Shown here: positions 7,210 through 9,640 of the stretch, one piece after another
How the letters are laid out: every line of letters begins with the position of its first letter
How positions within the stretch are numbered: the stretch's first letter is position 1
Origin: Pseudomonadota bacterium
GTDB lineage: Bacteria; Pseudomonadota; Gammaproteobacteria; Steroidobacterales; Steroidobacteraceae
DNA length: 9,640 nucleotides
Assembly: GCA_021838065.1 (NCBI GenBank)
Contig: JAKCEJ010000087.1
Location: forward strand, 1 to 9,640
Reading direction: 5' to 3'
Notes under the pieces: model-generated
Database searches by the model: none
Told to the model about the DNA's origin: nothing
What the model saw: the letters and a program-made list of their open reading frames with translations, nothing else
Program-made: the position numbers and the translations under genes

Positions 7210-7761
7210 TCAGTGTATTCGCTCGACCTTGCACCCGCGCCCCGAAGGGGCCTGCAGCCAATAGGATCCGAGCCAGCCTCGCGAGATTTGCACCCGTTCT
7301 CCGGCACGCAGCGGTGGCGCATTACCGTTGTCTTGCAGCTCGCGCCACACCTGGCCGTTGGCCAGATCATAGATCACGCGCCCGTCTGAGCCGACGTGCA
7401 ATCCCGTAACCCGCTCGGTAATGTCTGAAATCGGCTTCGGCCTGGAGCCATTGGCAACCTCACGGGCCAGAATCGCCGCAGGCGTCAGCCCGAAGGTCTG
7501 GCGAGGGGTCAACTCGGCGCGGGCCTGTGGTGGGTGTTTGGATGCCTGCTCGGCGTTGCGGGCCAATGCTGCGGATGCCAGATCGAAGCAGTGCAAGCGC
7601 GCTTGATCTGAGGCAATAACGCGACACGCAAGTACCCGACCCAGGGCAGCAGACGAATCAGCGGAGGCAGCCCTTGCCGAGCCGGGCAATAGTGAGGCCG
7701 CAAGTAGCAGCAGCGCGGGGAGCAGGCGCCCTGTCCGGCTCGATTGATTTGGCAAATTCAT
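7210..7761 (-). CDS. Exported protein of unknown function with C...CFD and NGQVW motifs
   Basis: From the ATG at 7761 this is a 183-residue protein with a clear signal peptide (Arg residues, then LLPALLLLAASLLPGSARA, about 13-31). The mature part begins with a cysteine-pair segment, CRVIASDQARLHCFD (Cys46 and Cys58). The N-terminal Cys...RL.CFD pattern recurs in several proteobacterial exported families, including VasI-like proteins, but no secretion-system gene is nearby. The C-terminal half has NGQVWRE (135-141) and GWLGSYWLQAP (162-172), probably a small beta domain. An in-frame ATG at 7833 would add 24 residues ahead of the signal peptide and is less likely. It is the first gene of a two-gene operon with the PKHD hydroxylase. 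A -10-like TATACT ends 6 bases before the ATG. Function unknown; a periplasmic role is inferred from the signal peptide. Confidence 0.8.
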   Translation of the reverse strand: MNLPNQSSRTGRLLPALLLLAASLLPGSARAASADSSAALGRVLACRVIASDQARLHCFDLASAALARNAEQASKHPPQARAELTPRQTFGLTPAAILAREVANGSRPKPISDITERVTGLHVGSDGRVIYDLANGQVWRELQDNGNAPPLRAGERVQISRGWLGSYWLQAPSGRGCKVERIH

Positions 7762-7767
7762 GAAGAA

Positions 7768-7773
7768 AGTATA
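7768..7773 (-). promoter_or_regulatory. -10-like element just ahead of the CFD-motif gene
   Basis: TATACT (5 of 6 to TATAAT) on the minus strand ends 6 bases before the ATG at 7761, so transcription would start at about the A of the start codon. No good -35 hexamer lies 16-18 bases upstream. A GGGAGAG Shine-Dalgarno-like run overlaps this area but is 13 bases from the ATG, farther than usual. Confidence 0.3.
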
Positions 7774-7837
7774 ACTCTCCCGTTGCGCTGTCGCGCCAGC
7801 AAAAGCGGCAGCCCCGGCAGCGCGCTGCGGCACGCCA

Positions 7838-7866
7838 TTGCGATCACAACAATGAATATCTATGAT
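7838..7866 (+). promoter_or_regulatory. Sigma-70-type promoter of the small lipoprotein gene
   Basis: TTGCGA (7838-7843, 4 of 6) and TATGAT (7861-7866, 5 of 6) are separated by exactly 17 bases. Transcription would begin near 7873, giving a leader of about 50 bases with a strong ribosome-binding site. This is the best promoter match in the window. Confidence 0.6.
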
Positions 7867-7908
7867 GGCCGCGTCGGGGTGGCATCATGATTAGTCTAAG
7901 AAAATACC

Positions 7909-7914
7909 AGGAGG
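7909..7914 (+). promoter_or_regulatory. Strong Shine-Dalgarno fixing the GTG start of the lipoprotein
   Basis: AGGAGG lies 7 bases before the GTG at 7922. It is the only perfect Shine-Dalgarno sequence noted at a gene start in this window and shows that the non-ATG codon is the real start. Confidence 0.85.
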
Positions 7915-7921
7915 TCGGCTC

Positions 7922-8269
7922 GTGCCCAGAATCCCCAGTTTCGTGACCGGCGCCGCGATGCTGATTATGTGTGCAGGCTGTGCGACCCAATCCTCGCGAG
8001 GCACTCCGGTTACTGCGGCAGACGCAGCCCCGCCGGTGAATTACACGTCCAAGCAGATACTGCAGATGGCTTTTGACCAGGGCTATCGGCCACTGACCCG
8101 CGACGGCAAGACCGTTTACTGCCGCCGAGAAGTCCCAATTGGCTCCAATCTGCCGGAGACGCGCTGCGTCACGGCCGCGGAATTGCGATTCCAGATCCTG
8201 CAGGCACAGCGAGACCGACAACTGCTCGAGCAGGGCGCACCAATGGTGGGCCAGCCCCCCGGCAATTGA
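7922..8269 (+). CDS. Small putative lipoprotein with conserved YCRRE...C motif
   Basis: The 115-residue product starts at GTG 7922, fixed by a perfect AGGAGG. Residues 1-20 form a lipoprotein signal peptide ending in MCAGC, with Cys20 as the lipid-bearing residue; the -3 position is Cys rather than the usual Leu, so the lipobox is slightly atypical. After a Ser/Thr/Ala/Pro linker, the mature part has TSKQILQMAFDQGYRPL and then YCRREVPIGSNLPETRC (66-82), where Cys67 and Cys82 may form a disulfide. This CRRE-x-GS-x-(L/I)P-x-x-x-C signature recurs in small exported proteins of gammaproteobacteria with no assigned function. The C-terminus (ELRFQILQAQRDRQLLEQ) is a charged helix. It has its own promoter and diverges from the CFD-motif gene. 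It probably sits on the periplasmic face of the inner or outer membrane. Confidence 0.85.
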   Translation: MPRIPSFVTGAAMLIMCAGCATQSSRGTPVTAADAAPPVNYTSKQILQMAFDQGYRPLTRDGKTVYCRREVPIGSNLPETRCVTAAELRFQILQAQRDRQLLEQGAPMVGQPPGN

Positions 8270-8270
8270 T

Positions 8271-8289
8271 GCTGGCCACGCGCGCCAGC
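8271..8289 (+). terminator. Hairpin directly after the lipoprotein stop codon
   Basis: GCTGGC (8271-8276) pairs with GCCAGC (8284-8289) around a 7-base loop, starting 2 bases after the TGA. There is no U-run, so it is only a weak terminator candidate. Confidence 0.35.
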
Positions 8290-8715
8290 CGGCGCCGCTT
8301 TCGTCCGAGACTTCGCGGGAAGTGACTGAGTTCCGGCTGCGCGCGCTGCGGCGCTGGACCCTAAGCACTGATCCCGTCCGGCGTGCGCACGGCGCAAGCA
8401 CCTCAGTGAATGCCGCGCGGGTGATCACTTGTGCCCGCAGGCCAAGCCTCACCACACTCGCTTAGGCGCCTCGCATTCGCGGTCCGCAGCTACGGCCGCT
8501 GCACCGCACCGCAGGCCTGTCCCGCCAGATTGACGCCTTCGGAACGCGCACGGCTCTGCGCGAGGCAGGACGTCACGCTGCGCAGACCGAACCGGCCAAA
8601 GCCATCCGTCCTGCTACCACCGGCTGTCCGGCCACTAAGAGTGAAGCCAGCATTGCCGGCGGATGCGCGCCCCCGCAGCAATCAGCGCACGGGCTCCGTA
8701 ACGATTGCCGATTGA

Positions 8716-8759
8716 CACCGCACTACGGATCCGGAATCGGGAGAATTTGCCGTGCGGTG
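8716..8759. repeat. Inverted repeat with 8-base perfect arms downstream of the DUF192 gene
   Basis: CACCGCAC (8716-8723) and GTGCGGTG (8752-8759) are perfect reverse complements around a 28-base loop. The repeat begins 6 bases after the DUF192 stop on the coding (minus) strand, a terminator position, but no T-run follows. It may be a transcript-end stem or a protein-binding site. Confidence 0.4.
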
Positions 8760-8764
8760 CGGAC

Positions 8765-9289
8765 TCACTCCTCGCTTCGCGCAGCGGTATCGGCTGGGCT
8801 CGCCACCCAACTTACGCGCGCGCCGACCACGATCCCCAGCTTCCGCGCTTCCCCACCCTGGATTTCGATGACCGCCTTAACGGGTGCGCCCGAGCTGATG
8901 GTTTGCAGCGAAAACGGCTTGGCGTTGGCCGCAATCTTCTCGATGCGGCCGTCGAGCGCGACAAACAGCATGTCAAGAGGAATGTATGTATTGGCCATCC
9001 AAAATTGCGCCACGCGCGGGGGCTGCATCGGGAACAGCATGCCCTGGTCCGAGGGCAGATCCCGCACGAACATCAGCCCCTGGACCTGGCGCGCCGGTGT
9101 ATTGGCGACCCACACGGTGAAGCGGTGCGTCTTGCCGTCCGCTTTGACCGTGAGAGTGGTCTGCGGAAAATGATCGAGATTCTCAAGCGGCATCGTCTGC
9201 GCGACACCCGCCATGGGCGTGAGCGAGACCAGAAACCCCACCGCGAGCAGCGCCGCTGCCCGTCCCAGAGTGCTCGGACTTGTCGTCAT
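8765..9289 (-). CDS. Exported DUF192 family protein
   Basis: From the ATG at 9289 the product is 174 residues with a signal peptide (LGRAAALLAVGFLVSLTPMA, cleavage probably near GVAQ at 28-31). The mature part shows the DUF192 pattern: GLMFVRDL (71-78), GMLFPM (83-88) and FWMANTYIPLDMLFV (96-110), then a short strand region with KAVIEIQGGEA. DUF192 proteins are small, widespread, often exported single-domain proteins with no established biochemical role. The length is normal for an exported member. An in-frame ATG at 9328 would place 13 extra polar residues before the signal peptide and is disfavoured; a G-rich run (GGGGGCGGG) directly before 9289 may act as the ribosome-binding site. It diverges from the glucan phosphorylase gene across 167 bases. 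Confidence 0.9.
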   Translation of the reverse strand: MTTSPSTLGRAAALLAVGFLVSLTPMAGVAQTMPLENLDHFPQTTLTVKADGKTHRFTVWVANTPARQVQGLMFVRDLPSDQGMLFPMQPPRVAQFWMANTYIPLDMLFVALDGRIEKIAANAKPFSLQTISSGAPVKAVIEIQGGEARKLGIVVGARVSWVASPADTAARSEE

Positions 9290-9456
9290 ACCCGCCCCCC
9301 TGAGCGATCTGGACTGATTGTCGCACAAGCCGTCCGGGACCGGATTGGGGCAAATCGGACGTCCTGCGCACGAATTTTGCTAGCTTTGCCGTGCGGGCGC
9401 TGCGGTTTCGAAGCAGCTAGACTTCCACCGGCAATCCAGGCTTCCATTCCAGTCCC

Positions 9457-9640
9457 ATGCGAAATACCCTGCTTGAGATCACCCCCGTCATACCCGAGCC
9501 GCTCGCGCGCCTGCCCGAGCTGGCCAGCAACCTCTTCTTCAGCTGGCACCGGCCGATCCGCGCGCTGTTCGAGGACCTCGACCCGGAGCTGTGGAACCAA
9601 TGCAGCGGGAACCTCCGCCTGATGCTGCGCTGCGTGCGCC
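9457..9640 (+). CDS. glgP: Alpha-glucan phosphorylase, N-terminal fragment (cut by window edge)
   Basis: An open frame from the ATG at 9457 runs off the window after 61 codons. The visible residues (LARLPELASNLFFSWHRPIR at 16-35, then ALFEDLDPELWNQ) match the start of the bacterial alpha-glucan family phosphorylases with a DUF3417 N-terminal domain, where a phrase like LAxNLWWSWxPxxxxLFxxLDPxLW is typical. These cytosolic, pyridoxal-phosphate enzymes release glucose-1-phosphate from glycogen or maltodextrins. The catalytic and cofactor regions lie outside the window, so identity rests on the N-terminal signature only. No clear Shine-Dalgarno was found, and no upstream in-frame start is close by. 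Confidence 0.75.
   Translation, partial: MRNTLLEITPVIPEPLARLPELASNLFFSWHRPIRALFEDLDPELWNQCSGNLRLMLRCVR

Larger units (their letters stand above)
8270..8764. other. Intergenic stretch of about 500 bases without a convincing gene
   Basis: Open frames here are short, rich in Arg, Pro, Ala and Cys, lack ribosome-binding sites and match no family I recognise. Hairpins lie at both ends (8271-8289 and 8716-8759). It could be a decayed gene, a small RNA locus, or simply the non-coding gap between convergent genes; nothing seen decides among these. Confidence 0.55.

Noticed and set aside
7844..8455. A 203-codon minus-strand open frame
   Set aside because: It covers the lipoprotein gene and its promoter in antisense; the lipoprotein has a perfect ribosome-binding site and lipobox, so it is the real gene.
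8705..9622. A 305-codon plus-strand open frame
   Set aside because: It is antisense to the DUF192 gene and then runs out of frame through the start of the phosphorylase gene; composition is Arg/His/Pro-rich and unlike a real protein.

Overview
The window is GC-rich, densely coding chromosomal DNA from a Gram-negative bacterium. The gene set (an outer-membrane TonB-dependent receptor, lipoprotein and Sec signal peptides, a PiuC/YbiX-type hydroxylase, a DUF192 protein, an alpha-glucan phosphorylase) and the strong G/C bias at third codon positions suggest a gammaproteobacterium near the Xanthomonadales, Nevskiales or Steroidobacteraceae. That placement is inference from protein style; no rRNA or marker gene is present.

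Layout. At 1-2985 (minus) lies almost all of a large TonB-dependent receptor whose C-terminus runs off the left edge. A 320-base, partly AT-rich divergent intergenic region separates it from a plus-strand gene (3306-5108) for a cytosolic TPR protein ending in a 2OG-Fe(II) oxygenase-like domain. Next, at 5178-6224 (plus), is an exported retropepsin-like protein with two DTG motifs in one chain. A non-coding convergent gap follows. The minus-strand pair 7761-7210 and 7197-6535 encodes an exported protein of unknown function and a PiuC/YbiX-type PKHD hydroxylase, 12 bases apart. Divergent from it, with the best promoter and ribosome-binding site in the window, is a small lipoprotein (7922-8269). 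After about 500 bases without a convincing gene come an exported DUF192 protein (9289-8765, minus) and, diverging from it, the first 61 codons of an alpha-glucan phosphorylase (9457 onward).

How the genes may work together. The left half looks like one functional neighbourhood: a surface receptor for an unknown ligand, a TPR-oxygenase facing it across a shared regulatory region, a periplasmic twin-DTG peptidase-like protein, and nearby a second, unrelated Fe/2OG oxygenase. A link to uptake or modification of a peptide-like or iron-related ligand is plausible but is inference. The right half (lipoprotein, DUF192, phosphorylase) looks like ordinary housekeeping or accessory genes.

No tRNA, rRNA, insertion sequence, CRISPR array or phage gene was seen. 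Several genes (TPR-oxygenase, DTG protein, CFD-motif protein) lack a good ribosome-binding site and have a -10-like element 5-7 bases before the ATG, which suggests leaderless transcripts.
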